Assembly (NCBI GenBank): GCA_910579035.1
Contig: CAJTSR010000003.1
Location: 1-64,000, forward strand
Direction of reading: 5' to 3'
From: an uncultured Muribaculaceae bacterium
Lineage (GTDB): Bacteria; Bacteroidota; Bacteroidia; Bacteroidales; Muribaculaceae
DNA: 64,000 bases
Shown piece after piece: positions 27,152 to 35,547 of the stretch. The position numbers and the translations under genes were made by a program. The notes below the pieces were generated by a model that made no database searches, had not been told where the DNA came from, and was given only the letters and a program-made list of their open reading frames with translations. Positions within the stretch are counted from its first letter, which is position 1, and each line of letters opens with the position of its first letter.

Positions 27152-27997
27152 TTACTTGGTGAAGAGGGCGGCGGCGCGGGCGGGGTTGAGGCCGAGGGAC
27201 ACGGCGCGGTCGGCGTCGGCGCGGGCATCGTCGAGTAGGAAGCGGTCGCGGTTGAGCATGGCGCGGTAGTAGTACAGCTCGGGGTCGTCGGGGCATTTGG
27301 CCATGCCGTCGCTGATTATGGCGGAGGCGTCCGACAGCTCGCCCAGAGCGAGATAGCAGCCTGCGAGAGCCGCGAAGAACTCGGCTTCAGGCTCTACGGC
27401 CACGATGCGGCGCAGATAGGGTATGGCTTCGCGCTCGCGGCCTGTGAGGGAGTAGAGCATGCCGAGGGCGCGAGCCGTGGGGTAGCCTGTGGGATCGGAG
27501 GCTTTGAGTACGTCGAAATCGGCTTCGGCAATCTCGCGCTTGCCGGCGTAGAGAGCCATCGTGCCGTGGTAGTAGCGTGCGTCGGCATTGAGCGAGTCGG
27601 CCTCTATCACGGCCTCGAAGGCGGAGTATGCCTCCTTGTCGCGTCTGAGTTTGAGCAGCACGCGGGCGCGGGCGCTCATAGCTGTGCGCAGGCCGGGTGC
27701 GCGGCGCAGTGCTTCGTCGAGGGTGGAGAGTGCGAGCGAGTCGCGGTCCATATAGGAGTAGAGCATGCCTATGTTGGATAGCAGCAGCACGTTCTGCGGC
27801 TCGTCGGGGCGCATTGCCATTGCTTCGAGCAGGCGGTGGGTGGCGCCTTCGTAGTCGCCGTCGGCCACGGCGCGGTCGGCCTGTCCGCAGAGCAGCAGAT
27901 AGGGGTCTTCCTCGTCGGCAGGCACTGCTGTCGAGGTCTGCGCGGTCGCGGCTACGGTTGCGAAGATGGCAATGAGGGAGAGGAGCAGTTTCTTCAT
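27152..27997 (-). CDS. Exported tetratricopeptide repeat protein
   Basis: This 281-residue protein has a signal peptide (MKKLLLSLIAIFATVAATAQ) and about six TPR-like helical pairs (for example NVLLLSNIGMLYSYMDRDSL and ALGMLYSLTGREREAIPYLR). TPR arrays mediate protein-protein contacts; the partner is unknown. Its ATG at 27997 forms an ATGA overlap with the stop of lgt, so the two are coupled. A longer in-frame extension upstream lies inside lgt and is rejected. Confidence 0.85.
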   Translation of the reverse strand: MKKLLLSLIAIFATVAATAQTSTAVPADEEDPYLLLCGQADRAVADGDYEGATHRLLEAMAMRPDEPQNVLLLSNIGMLYSYMDRDSLALSTLDEALRRAPGLRTAMSARARVLLKLRRDKEAYSAFEAVIEADSLNADARYYHGTMALYAGKREIAEADFDVLKASDPTGYPTARALGMLYSLTGREREAIPYLRRIVAVEPEAEFFAALAGCYLALGELSDASAIISDGMAKCPDDPELYYYRAMLNRDRFLLDDARADADRAVSLGLNPARAAALFTK

Positions 27998-28860
27998 CGT
28001 TTGTTCGTTTTTGTCATTTTCTCGTCGGCCCACCGGTCGGGGTAGGAGATTTCCTGACGTTTGCGGAGCAGGGCGGTGACTATCAGTGCCACGCCGAGCA
28101 GCACGAAAGGTATGCTCAGGAGCTGCCCCATATTGTATGTCATTGTTGCCTCGAAGGCCACTTGGTCGTTCTTGATAAACTCTATGAGGAAGCGCGAGCC
28201 GAAAGTGCCTGTGAGGAACACGCCGAAGAGCAGGCCGGGGCGTTCGCCGCAGTTTTTCTTCCAGTACATCCACATCATTATGCCGAACAATGCGAGGTAG
28301 CACATCGCTTCGTAGAGCTGTGTGGGGTGGCAGGCGAGGCCGTAGTAGAGCTGGTTCCACTCAGCCGAGCGCACGAACTTGAATCCCCACGGCAGGTCGG
28401 TGGGATAGCCGAATATCTCGGAATTCATAAGGTTGCCGATGCGTATGAGGCAGCCTACGAGGGCTATCACTATCGTGAGGCGGTCGAATGTCCACAGGGG
28501 GTTGCGCTTGGTGGTGAATATTGAGAATAGTATCACGGCAACGATTATGCCTATGGCGCCGCCGTGGCTGGCGAGCCCGCCCTCCCATGTGGCGAGTATC
28601 TTCCACGGGTGCGCGGAGTAGTAGTCCCACTGGTAGAAGAACACGTGGCCGAGGCGCGAGCCTACTATGGTGGCCACGCCTACGTAGATGAGGAGTATGC
28701 CCACCCATCGCTCGGGCACGCCTTCGTGCTTGAACATCTTGGATACGAGGTTGAAGCCTATCCAAAAGCCGATGGCAAACATCAGCCCGTACCAGCGTAC
28801 TGTTATGAAGCTGTCGATGATTGTGGGGCTGACGTCCCATGTGATGAATGAGGGAAGCAT
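27994..28860 (-). CDS. lgt: Prolipoprotein diacylglyceryl transferase
   Basis: This 288-residue inner-membrane enzyme transfers diacylglycerol from phosphatidylglycerol to the lipobox cysteine of prelipoproteins. The Lgt signature is recognisable in RIGNLMNSEIFGYPTDLPWG, along with GLASHGGAIGI and the C-terminal HPTQLYEA. About seven membrane segments span the length. It is encoded downstream of an AgcS transporter, separated by a short tandem repeat, and overlaps the TPR gene by 4 bp. Confidence 0.95.
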   Translation of the reverse strand: MLPSFITWDVSPTIIDSFITVRWYGLMFAIGFWIGFNLVSKMFKHEGVPERWVGILLIYVGVATIVGSRLGHVFFYQWDYYSAHPWKILATWEGGLASHGGAIGIIVAVILFSIFTTKRNPLWTFDRLTIVIALVGCLIRIGNLMNSEIFGYPTDLPWGFKFVRSAEWNQLYYGLACHPTQLYEAMCYLALFGIMMWMYWKKNCGERPGLLFGVFLTGTFGSRFLIEFIKNDQVAFEATMTYNMGQLLSIPFVLLGVALIVTALLRKRQEISYPDRWADEKMTKTNKR

Positions 28861-28867
28861 TTTTATC

Positions 28868-28915
28868 AGGTGGTTAGGTGATTAGGTGGGTAAGTGATTA
28901 AGTGGTTAGGTGGTT
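28868..28915. repeat. Short 8-9 bp tandem repeat between agcS and lgt
   Basis: About six degenerate copies of TTAGGTGA / TTAGGTGG / TTAAGTGG fill the 45-bp gap between the AgcS stop and the lgt start and extend into the last codons of the AgcS gene. It shows no hairpin or promoter match and looks like a microsatellite expansion. Confidence 0.65.
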
Positions 28916-30303
28916 TTGTGCTTGAAGAAGTCGGAGGTGGCGCGGCGTACTTTGGGGCTTAGAAGCAGTATCGCCGTCATGGTGGGTATGGCCATAAGGG
29001 CGTAGAAGAGGTCACAGGCGCCTACGGCGGCTTCGATGGGCACTACGGCGAAGATTATCAGCGAGGCCAGAAAGAACCATGTGTAGTAGCGGCCACGGCG
29101 TGTGCCGAAGAGGTAGTTGGCGCAGGTGGTGCCGTAGAAGGAGTAGGAGAACATCGACGACATGGCGAAGCAGATGACCACGCACATCAGTATGATGTCG
29201 CCTGCGGGTATGGCCGAGCGGAATGCCTGCATTGCCACTTCGAGTCCCTTGACGCCTTCTACGTCGATATTGCCGCACAGAAGTATGGCAAGGGCTGTGA
29301 GCGTGCACACAAGGCCGGAGTCGATGCTCGGTCCGAGCATGGCGATAAGGCCTTCGCGCACGGGCGATTCGTTGCGGGAGGCTCCGTGCATTATCGATGC
29401 GGTGCCTATGCCGGCGTCATTGACGAGCGCGGCTCGGCGCGCGCCTATGATGGCTATGCCTGCGAGGGCGCCTATGCCGGCTCTGAGGTTGAATGCCTCG
29501 GTGAATATGCTCTTGAACACGGCTGGCACTCCCGATATGTTGGTGATTATGATGTATAGCACCATTATGAAGTATACTCCCACCATGAACGGCACGAGCA
29601 CGGTTGCCACGCGGGCTATGCGCTTGATGCCTCCGAGAATCACCACGGCTACGACTGCGGCTATGGCACAACCGAACAGCAGGCGGTACACGCGCACGTT
29701 CTCGAGGCCGAGAAAGCCACCCAAGGTGCTTATGAGGCTGTTTGAAGCGATGCCTTCGGGAGTGGTGAATGTACTCATAAATGCCTCGGTGAGCTGGTTG
29801 GCGTTCATGATACACATGGTGCCGAACAGGCCGGCTATGGCGAAGAACCGCGCCAAGGGCTTCCATTTTTGGCCGAGGCCGCGCTCTATGATGTGCATAG
29901 GGCCACCCTGAGGGTTGCCTTGGTCGTCTTTTCCTTTGTACATTATGGCGAGGACGCCTTCGTGGTACTTGGTGGCCATGCCTACGAGCGCGCTCACCCA
30001 CATCCAGAATATCGCTCCGGGGCCACCCATCACGAGGGCTATGGCCACACCGGCGATATTGCCGAGTCCTACGGTAGCGGCCACTACCGATGCCAGTGCC
30101 TGAACGGATGATATCTGGCCGTTGGCTGCTTTTGAATCAGGTTTTCGACGTAGTTCGGCAATTGCGGCAGGCAGCCGGCGTAGCGATACCGCGCCTGACG
30201 ACAGAAATAGGTACAGTCCTCCGCCTATGAGCAGGAAAAAGAGTGGATAGCCGCATAGTACTTCTGCGGCATTGATTATAAATTGTCCTATTGTGTCAAA
30301 CAT
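28906..30303 (-). CDS. Alanine/glycine:cation symporter (AgcS family)
   Basis: This 465-residue membrane protein shows AgcS signatures: SSVQALASVVAATVGLGNIAGVA near residues 65-87, GPGAIFWMWVSALVGMATKYHE, and GIAIIGARRAALVNDAGIGTA in the second half. It takes up alanine or glycine together with sodium or protons. A second AgcS gene lies at 57225-58634. A TAATTTTG box ends only 4 bases before the ATG, so the mRNA may be nearly leaderless. Confidence 0.93.
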   Translation of the reverse strand: MFDTIGQFIINAAEVLCGYPLFFLLIGGGLYLFLSSGAVSLRRLPAAIAELRRKPDSKAANGQISSVQALASVVAATVGLGNIAGVAIALVMGGPGAIFWMWVSALVGMATKYHEGVLAIMYKGKDDQGNPQGGPMHIIERGLGQKWKPLARFFAIAGLFGTMCIMNANQLTEAFMSTFTTPEGIASNSLISTLGGFLGLENVRVYRLLFGCAIAAVVAVVILGGIKRIARVATVLVPFMVGVYFIMVLYIIITNISGVPAVFKSIFTEAFNLRAGIGALAGIAIIGARRAALVNDAGIGTASIMHGASRNESPVREGLIAMLGPSIDSGLVCTLTALAILLCGNIDVEGVKGLEVAMQAFRSAIPAGDIILMCVVICFAMSSMFSYSFYGTTCANYLFGTRRGRYYTWFFLASLIIFAVVPIEAAVGACDLFYALMAIPTMTAILLLSPKVRRATSDFFKHKTT

Positions 30304-30307
30304 TCTG

Positions 30308-30315
30308 CAAAATTA
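30308..30315 (-). promoter_or_regulatory. -7 box immediately before the agcS ATG
   Basis: TAATTTTG on the minus strand matches TAnnTTTG exactly, with only CAGA between it and the ATG at 30303. If used, it would give a leaderless or near-leaderless transcript. No -33 box was confirmed. Confidence 0.35.
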
Positions 30316-30354
30316 GTGAATTTTGGCTGATATAGCGGCCCTGTGGCGCTTTTA

Positions 30355-30400
30355 ATTAAGGTTTTTAAGGTCTTTAAAGTCCTTAAAGGCTTTAAAAGGT
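30355..30400. repeat. 9-bp tandem repeat at the 3' end of the four-helix-bundle gene
   Basis: Near-identical 9-bp units (TTTAAGGTC, TTTAAAGTC, CTTAAAGGC, TTTAAAAGG) run without gaps up to and through the stop codon of the gene at 30392-30943. Each unit is also partly self-complementary through TTTAAA. Confidence 0.7.
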
Positions 30401-30943
30401 GTCGCCTCGGTGCTTTTTGCGAAGCCGAGTCATTTTTTCTCTGAAACCGCCTTCTGTCAGGAATCTTTTTTCGAGGTTTTCCAAAAGGCGGTGAAGGAGA
30501 TAATCTGTTTGGTTAAGAAGGATTATTGCCATATTGGCAATCGTTTCGGGAGGTCTTGTTTTTACAATCTCCATTATGAACGAAGCTGAAGCGTTTGTAC
30601 CTCCAAGCTTGCGCATATATTCATATTCCTTGCTCCCTTTTTCCCATTTTGAGAAACCTCGTGTCTTTATGAAGTCCTCATAGTCTTCGAGTAATTCTTT
30701 CAGACTTGCTTTGGCTACGTTTATAAGCTTTATCTCTGTTTCGGACGATGTGGCAGAAGCTGCGCAACCCTCTATGATATTCTGTTTTCCGCTGCGGGCG
30801 GCTTGTACCATCTGGTCGATGGTACGGTCGCCCTTGCGTAGAAAATGTTCACAAAAAAAGAATGTAATACGGTAGATTATTTCAGTCTTTTTATAACAAA
30901 TCAGGTTGCTGTAGTTGCCCGGGGAGTTCAATAGTTCGCCCAT
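30392..30943 (-). CDS. Four-helix-bundle protein (suffix-domain / S23 IVP-like family)
   Basis: This 183-residue protein matches the Bacteroidales four-helix-bundle suffix family, related to the 23S rRNA intervening-sequence proteins: YKKTEIIYRITFFFCEHFL, DRTIDQMVQAARSGKQNIIEG, then SSETEIKLINVAKASLKELLEDYEDF, with a family-specific C-terminal extension. Related bundles form pentameric basic rings that bind nucleic acid (for example the Avd protein of diversity-generating retroelements), but no retroelement is present here. Base composition is clearly more AT-rich than its neighbours, and it sits between housekeeping genes with a 9-bp repeat at its 3' end, suggesting insertion. It starts 9 bp after the aminopeptidase stop. 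Confidence 0.82.
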   Translation of the reverse strand: MGELLNSPGNYSNLICYKKTEIIYRITFFFCEHFLRKGDRTIDQMVQAARSGKQNIIEGCAASATSSETEIKLINVAKASLKELLEDYEDFIKTRGFSKWEKGSKEYEYMRKLGGTNASASFIMEIVKTRPPETIANMAIILLNQTDYLLHRLLENLEKRFLTEGGFREKMTRLRKKHRGDTF

Positions 30944-30952
30944 AATTTTGGA

Positions 30953-32239
30953 TTATTGGGCGAAGAAGGCTGAGAAGGCTGCTATTGTGGCGGTGTGGTC
31001 GAAGGTTGAGGCTGTTTCGCGGACGGAGTGCATGGCCCATATGGGGGCGCCCATGTCGACTCCGCGCAGTGGTATCTGGGAGGTGAGTATGTTGCCGAGG
31101 GTGGAGCCTCCGGCAACATCGCTGTGGTTCACGAAGTACTGGCATGGCACGTCGGCAATGTCGCAGAGGCTGCGGAACACGGCTGCCGAGTCGGCATCGG
31201 TCATATACTTGCAGTTGGCGTTGACCTTTATGCAGGGGCCGCCGCCCAGCACGGGGTGGTTGGTCGGGTCCTGCTTCTCCACATAGTTGGGGTGCAGCCC
31301 GTGGGCGTCGTCGGCCGATATAAGGAATGAGTCGGCCACGGCGCGCAGATAGTCGTCGTCGGTTCCTCCGGCGGCAGTGACTATACGGCGCAGTATGTGT
31401 TCGAGAATGGGTGAGCCTGCACCCTGCTTCGTGCCTGAGCCTGTTTCCTCGTTGTCGAATATGGCCATCACGCGTGTGTAGTCGGAGGGTTCGTCGGCTT
31501 TGTCGAGGAGGGCTGTCAGGGCTGCGTGCACCATGCTGAGGTCGTCGAGGCGTCCCGAGCTCAGCATTTCGTTTTCGAGGCCGATGGTGGCTGCGGGCGT
31601 GGTGTCGTACAGCGACAGGTCGTAGTCGAGTATGGCGTCGGGATCGACATCGAGGGTTTCGGATATGAGCATGCGCACAAGTCCTTTGGGCTTGGGGCAG
31701 TCGAGCGCTATCACCGGCAGCATGTCTTTCTGCTTCGACAGCGGGTTGCCCTCGTTCACGGCACGGTTGAAGTGTATTGCCAGATGCGGTATGGTGAGCA
31801 TGGGGCGGTCAACCCGCATCAGGCGTATGTCGGGACGCAGCGGGCTGCTGCCGCGCAGGGCCACGCGTCCGGCCAGCGACAGCGGTCGGTCGAACCATGT
31901 GTAAAGTATCGGGCCGCCGTACACTTCGGTATTGAGCTTTACGGCGCCGCCCTCGCAGGGCATTTCGGCGCGCGGCTTGATGCGGAATCCGGGCGAGTCG
32001 CTGTGGGCGGCTATTATGTTGAAGCCCTTGCGGGGAGATCCCGAGCCTGCCACGAAGGCGAATATTGCCGAGCCGTTCTGCACTACGTAGTGGCGCGAGC
32101 CGGGTTCGATATCCCAGGCCTGCCCCATGTCGAGGCGGCTGAAGCCTTGCTCTTCAAGGCGCTGGCGTACGGTTTCAACTGCCCAGAAATTCACGGGCGA
32201 CGCGTCGAGAAACGCGCAGAGGTCGGTAATGTGGTTCAT
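30953..32239 (-). CDS. M18 family aminopeptidase
   Basis: This 428-residue cytosolic di-zinc aminopeptidase removes N-terminal residues, often acidic ones, from peptides. Metal and catalytic motifs are visible: AAHSDSPGFRIK (with His79 and Asp81), FDNEETGSGT, DAHGLHPNY and FVNHSDVAGGSTLGNI. The ATG at 32239 is chosen because it follows the upstream DUF5063 gene by 14 bp and gives the family length; the longer frame would overlap that gene. Confidence 0.93.
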   Translation of the reverse strand: MNHITDLCAFLDASPVNFWAVETVRQRLEEQGFSRLDMGQAWDIEPGSRHYVVQNGSAIFAFVAGSGSPRKGFNIIAAHSDSPGFRIKPRAEMPCEGGAVKLNTEVYGGPILYTWFDRPLSLAGRVALRGSSPLRPDIRLMRVDRPMLTIPHLAIHFNRAVNEGNPLSKQKDMLPVIALDCPKPKGLVRMLISETLDVDPDAILDYDLSLYDTTPAATIGLENEMLSSGRLDDLSMVHAALTALLDKADEPSDYTRVMAIFDNEETGSGTKQGAGSPILEHILRRIVTAAGGTDDDYLRAVADSFLISADDAHGLHPNYVEKQDPTNHPVLGGGPCIKVNANCKYMTDADSAAVFRSLCDIADVPCQYFVNHSDVAGGSTLGNILTSQIPLRGVDMGAPIWAMHSVRETASTFDHTATIAAFSAFFAQ

Positions 32240-32253
32240 CGCGGTATCGTGGT

Positions 32254-32775
32254 TCAAAGTTCGTTCTGATATATGGTGTTTGTGGCGCGCAGGGCGCTGC
32301 ATATGGTGGCGCTCAGGTAGCTGTCGAAGCGCCATTTGAAGTCGGCAAGCACCTCGGCAAGCGTTTCGGGCGATGCTTCGCGGACGGTAGATGCGAAGTT
32401 GAACATCTCTTGATATATGTCGGCCAGCTGTTCGGCCAGCGACACCGCCACCGGGGTGTCGGAGTACTGCATATCCTCCATCGAGGCGTCGAGATACATC
32501 TCGTGTTCGCCGAGGGTGGCGGCAAGTACTTCGCGCAGGGAGTCGTACTGCGGCTCTTCGAGGTAGTCGCTGATAGCGCCGTTGTCGGCGCCGCTGCTGT
32601 CGTTATCGTATGGCCTGAGGTCGAAAGCGGTGATGTAGATGCGCGGCAGATAGCGCAGCATGGCGGCGCAGAAATCGCGCGATTCGGCTCCGGCGGCGCC
32701 TTCGGCTGTGCGGCAATATTCCACGGCAAGCCCGGCAAGAGCCAGAACGGCGGGCGGTATGCTGTTTTCGTTCAT
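32254..32775 (-). CDS. DUF5063 domain protein
   Basis: This 173-residue acidic, mostly helical soluble protein has no signal peptide. It fits the Bacteroidales DUF5063 family (ALAGLAVEYCRTAE, DFCAAMLRYLPRIYITAFDL, then a C-terminal DFKWRFDSYLSATICSALRA). Function is unknown. It overlaps the start of the M18-proximal operon: its ATG overlaps the nadD stop by 4 bp. Confidence 0.85.
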   Translation of the reverse strand: MNENSIPPAVLALAGLAVEYCRTAEGAAGAESRDFCAAMLRYLPRIYITAFDLRPYDNDSSGADNGAISDYLEEPQYDSLREVLAATLGEHEMYLDASMEDMQYSDTPVAVSLAEQLADIYQEMFNFASTVREASPETLAEVLADFKWRFDSYLSATICSALRATNTIYQNEL

Positions 32776-33365
32776 TTTTTCTTTTGGTAGAGTCGGTTGT
32801 CGGTAATGTACTTATAAACACCGGCGGGTAGGAAATAGCTCATGTTGCGTCCCCGCTCTATGGCCGAGCGTATGAATGTGCTCGACAGGTTCACCATCGG
32901 AGCTTCCACTACCTCGAGCCCGTCGACATGGCGGGACTCCACAGGGTAGCCGGGGCGCGGGTAGACTATCACACCGTATTCCTCGAGTATGCGTCGGGGG
33001 TCGCGCCACTGGTCGAACACCTGCCAGTTGTCGCTGCCTATGATGAGTTTGAACCGATAGTCGGGATAGCGCTCGCGCAGCAGGTCGAGGGTGTCGATGG
33101 TGTACGAGGGCCTCGGCATAGTAAGCTCGATGTCGCAGGTATCGATGGCCGTGGCGCCCTTTGCCGCTATCGACAGCATTGCGAGCCGCTTCATGTCGGG
33201 CAGCAGCTCGCCGGGGTCTTTAAGAGGGTTGCGGGGTGAAAGGTTGAGCCACACGCGGTCGACGTAGCCCCACTGGCTGAGGTAGGACGCGAGCATCATA
33301 TGCCCTATGTGCACGGGGTTGAACGAGCCGCCGAGCAAGCCTATAGTTTCGCGTTTTTCCTCCAT
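32772..33365 (-). CDS. nadD: Nicotinate-nucleotide adenylyltransferase
   Basis: This 197-residue enzyme makes deamido-NAD from nicotinate mononucleotide and ATP. The nucleotidyltransferase motifs GLLGGSFNPVHIGH (about 9-22) and, near the C-terminus, LSSTFIRSAIERG are complete. It lies 4 bp after gmk and overlaps the DUF5063 gene by 4 bp, within a DUF4301-gmk-nadD-DUF5063-M18 operon. Confidence 0.95.
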   Translation of the reverse strand: MEEKRETIGLLGGSFNPVHIGHMMLASYLSQWGYVDRVWLNLSPRNPLKDPGELLPDMKRLAMLSIAAKGATAIDTCDIELTMPRPSYTIDTLDLLRERYPDYRFKLIIGSDNWQVFDQWRDPRRILEEYGVIVYPRPGYPVESRHVDGLEVVEAPMVNLSSTFIRSAIERGRNMSYFLPAGVYKYITDNRLYQKKK

Positions 33366-33369
33366 AGTG

Positions 33370-33942
33370 CTATAGCGATATGAAGCCGTCGATTAGGTTG
33401 CGGGTCTGCTCTATGGCGGTGTCGAGGCGGTCGTTGACGATTGTGCGGTCAAATTCGGGCGCACGCGACAGCTCGTAGGCCGCGCGGTCTATGCGTACGT
33501 CGATTACCTCGGGCGATTCGGTGCCTCGGAACTCGAGGCGGCGGCGCAATTCTTCGAGGCTCGGAGGCTCTATGAACACTGTCATGGCCTCGGAGCCGTA
33601 GACGTCTTTGACGTGGAGTGCTCCGTTTACGTCAAGGTCGAGGATAATGTTGTGGCCTTCGGAAGTGATGCGGTCTACCTCGCTGCGGAGAGTGCCGTAG
33701 AAACGTCCGGGGTATACTTCCTCGTATTCGAGGAACTCGCCTTCGGAGATGGCATCGCGGAAGTCTTCCTCGCTCATAAAGTAGTAGTTTACTCCGTGAG
33801 CCTCGCCTTCGCGCGGTGGGCGCGTGGTGGCCGACACCGCGAATCCGAGGTTAAGCTCGTTGTCGCCGAGTATGGCGTTGATGATGGTCGATTTGCCGCA
33901 GCCCGAGGGGGCTGCGACAACTATGATTTTGCCTTTTTTCAT
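33370..33942 (-). CDS. gmk: Guanylate kinase
   Basis: This 190-residue enzyme phosphorylates GMP to GDP. The P-loop APSGCGKST (11-19) and the GMP-binding SATTRPPREGEAHGVNYYF segment are present. The start at 33942 forms an ATGA overlap with the stop of the DUF4301 gene and gives the standard length; the longer open frame upstream overlaps DUF4301 and is rejected. Confidence 0.96.
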   Translation of the reverse strand: MKKGKIIVVAAPSGCGKSTIINAILGDNELNLGFAVSATTRPPREGEAHGVNYYFMSEEDFRDAISEGEFLEYEEVYPGRFYGTLRSEVDRITSEGHNIILDLDVNGALHVKDVYGSEAMTVFIEPPSLEELRRRLEFRGTESPEVIDVRIDRAAYELSRAPEFDRTIVNDRLDTAIEQTRNLIDGFISL

Positions 33943-35474
33943 TGGTGTGCTGGTCGCAAAAGGTCGTTGACAGTTTTGACAGGGTTGAATGTGGAAGCAG
34001 GCACCTCGACAAACACGGTGTTCCAGCGGCTCATCGCGCCGTTCCACAGGCCTGGAAGCTCGAGGGCGCGCAGGTCGCGGCCGTCAAATGATTTAGACGA
34101 TATGAAGCCGGTGTCGGCGTCCACGTAGTCGGGCAGGTGGTATGCCGAGCCGTCTGCGCGGCGCAGGTAGCATACGAGGTCCACGGGGTTGAAGTGCGTG
34201 GCCTTTTTCATCATTTCGGCGTTTTCGGGCTTGGAAAGGTCGATTTGTGTCGATTCGAGAATCTGCGGGGCTATCGAGCTGCCGTCGGAGGCGTAGGCGT
34301 TGTACGGGCCTCCGCCGGGCTCGCCCTCGTTGCGTACCATACCGCACACGCGGAGCGGGCGGTCGAATATGGCGAGCAGGGCTGCGCGGCGCTCGGCGTC
34401 GGCGATGTCGGCACCGATCAGAGGCGAGCGCGTGCAGAGTATCTTTTCGGCAAAGTCGGCGGCATCGTCGGCTGCAGAGGTGTCGGAGAGGTCGGCAAGA
34501 CGTCCGGCGAGGTCGGCCATACGGTCGCGCACGAGCATCAGCAGGCCGCCTATAAGCTTTTTGTAGCGGAGCGTGTCGGCGCGGTGCTCGTCGCCTACCA
34601 CGTTGTCGATATTCTTTATAAATACAACGGCGGAATCGATGTCGTTAAGGTTCTCGATAAGTGCGCCGTGGCCGCCGGGACGGAATACGAGCCGGTCGTT
34701 GCTGTCGCGGAACAGCTCGTTGTCGGGAGTGACGGCGATGGTGTCGGTCGACGGCTTCTGCTCCGAAAGCGAAATCTCGTACTTGACACCGAAGCGTTTC
34801 TCCATTGCGGGCACTGCTTCGGCTAGTTTGGCCTCGAACAGCTTGCGGTGGTCGGCCGACACGGTGAAGTGGAGGCGCACCACACCGCCGGCAGATGCCG
34901 CTGTCTGGGCGCCTTCGGCAAGCTGTTCTTCAAGGGCCGTGCGGGTGGAGCCGTCGGCATAGTTGTGGAATGTCAGCAGGGCTTTGGGAAGACCGCCGTA
35001 GTTCATACCCCGAGGCAGCACGATAGCGCCCACGAGGTCTTTGAAGCGGCGGTCGGCCACGAGTTGGTCGGGAGTGGCGTCGTACAGGCGCGCTGTAGTG
35101 GCTGCCAGTTCTCCGTAGAATGCGAAATCGTGGATATTCTCTACGAGCTGTGCCACAGGGCTTCCGTCGGCGGGAATTTCTTCATCGCCGTTCACAAACG
35201 CGAACAGAGCCTTGAACATACGCGACGCCGCTCCCGAAGCCGGCACGAATTTGAGCACGTCGCCGCCGTCGGCGAGGAAGCGTTCCCAGCGTGCCACGCA
35301 GGCGTCGGCGGTGGCTTCGTCGACCGGGGTTATGCCGCAGCCCATAGCCGAGGGTGAGTCGATTCGGAGATAGGGGAATCCTGTGCGGAAGCGTTCGAGC
35401 TGTGCTTCGACAGTTTCGGGGCTTATGCCTCGTGCTGCAAGTTGCTCAAGGTCGGCGGTGGTGAACTGTGCCAT
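33939..35474 (-). CDS. DUF4301 domain protein
   Basis: This 511-residue soluble protein is typical of the Bacteroidetes DUF4301 family (LKFVPASGAASRMFKALFAF, PKALLTFHNYADG, LVFRPGGHGALIENLNDIDSAVVFIKNID). The glycine-rich PGGHGALIENLND and KALLTFH segments recall sugar-nucleotide transferases, but the reaction is unknown. It is the first gene of the operon leading into gmk and nadD and has a near-perfect promoter at 35516-35547. Confidence 0.85.
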   Translation of the reverse strand: MAQFTTADLEQLAARGISPETVEAQLERFRTGFPYLRIDSPSAMGCGITPVDEATADACVARWERFLADGGDVLKFVPASGAASRMFKALFAFVNGDEEIPADGSPVAQLVENIHDFAFYGELAATTARLYDATPDQLVADRRFKDLVGAIVLPRGMNYGGLPKALLTFHNYADGSTRTALEEQLAEGAQTAASAGGVVRLHFTVSADHRKLFEAKLAEAVPAMEKRFGVKYEISLSEQKPSTDTIAVTPDNELFRDSNDRLVFRPGGHGALIENLNDIDSAVVFIKNIDNVVGDEHRADTLRYKKLIGGLLMLVRDRMADLAGRLADLSDTSAADDAADFAEKILCTRSPLIGADIADAERRAALLAIFDRPLRVCGMVRNEGEPGGGPYNAYASDGSSIAPQILESTQIDLSKPENAEMMKKATHFNPVDLVCYLRRADGSAYHLPDYVDADTGFISSKSFDGRDLRALELPGLWNGAMSRWNTVFVEVPASTFNPVKTVNDLLRPAHQ

Positions 35475-35515
35475 GGTTTTATGGTGTTATGTGGTGGTTA
35501 TAAGGTTGGATTTAA

Positions 35516-35547
35516 CAAAAATACTAAAAAATGGCTAACGAGCCAAA
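35516..35547 (-). promoter_or_regulatory. Canonical promoter of the DUF4301-gmk-nadD operon
   Basis: On the minus strand TTTG (35544-35547), 20 bases, then TATTTTTG (35516-35523) matches the Bacteroidetes consensus. The -33 box abuts the stop codon of the upstream TPR gene. The leader is about 35-40 bases. Confidence 0.75.
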
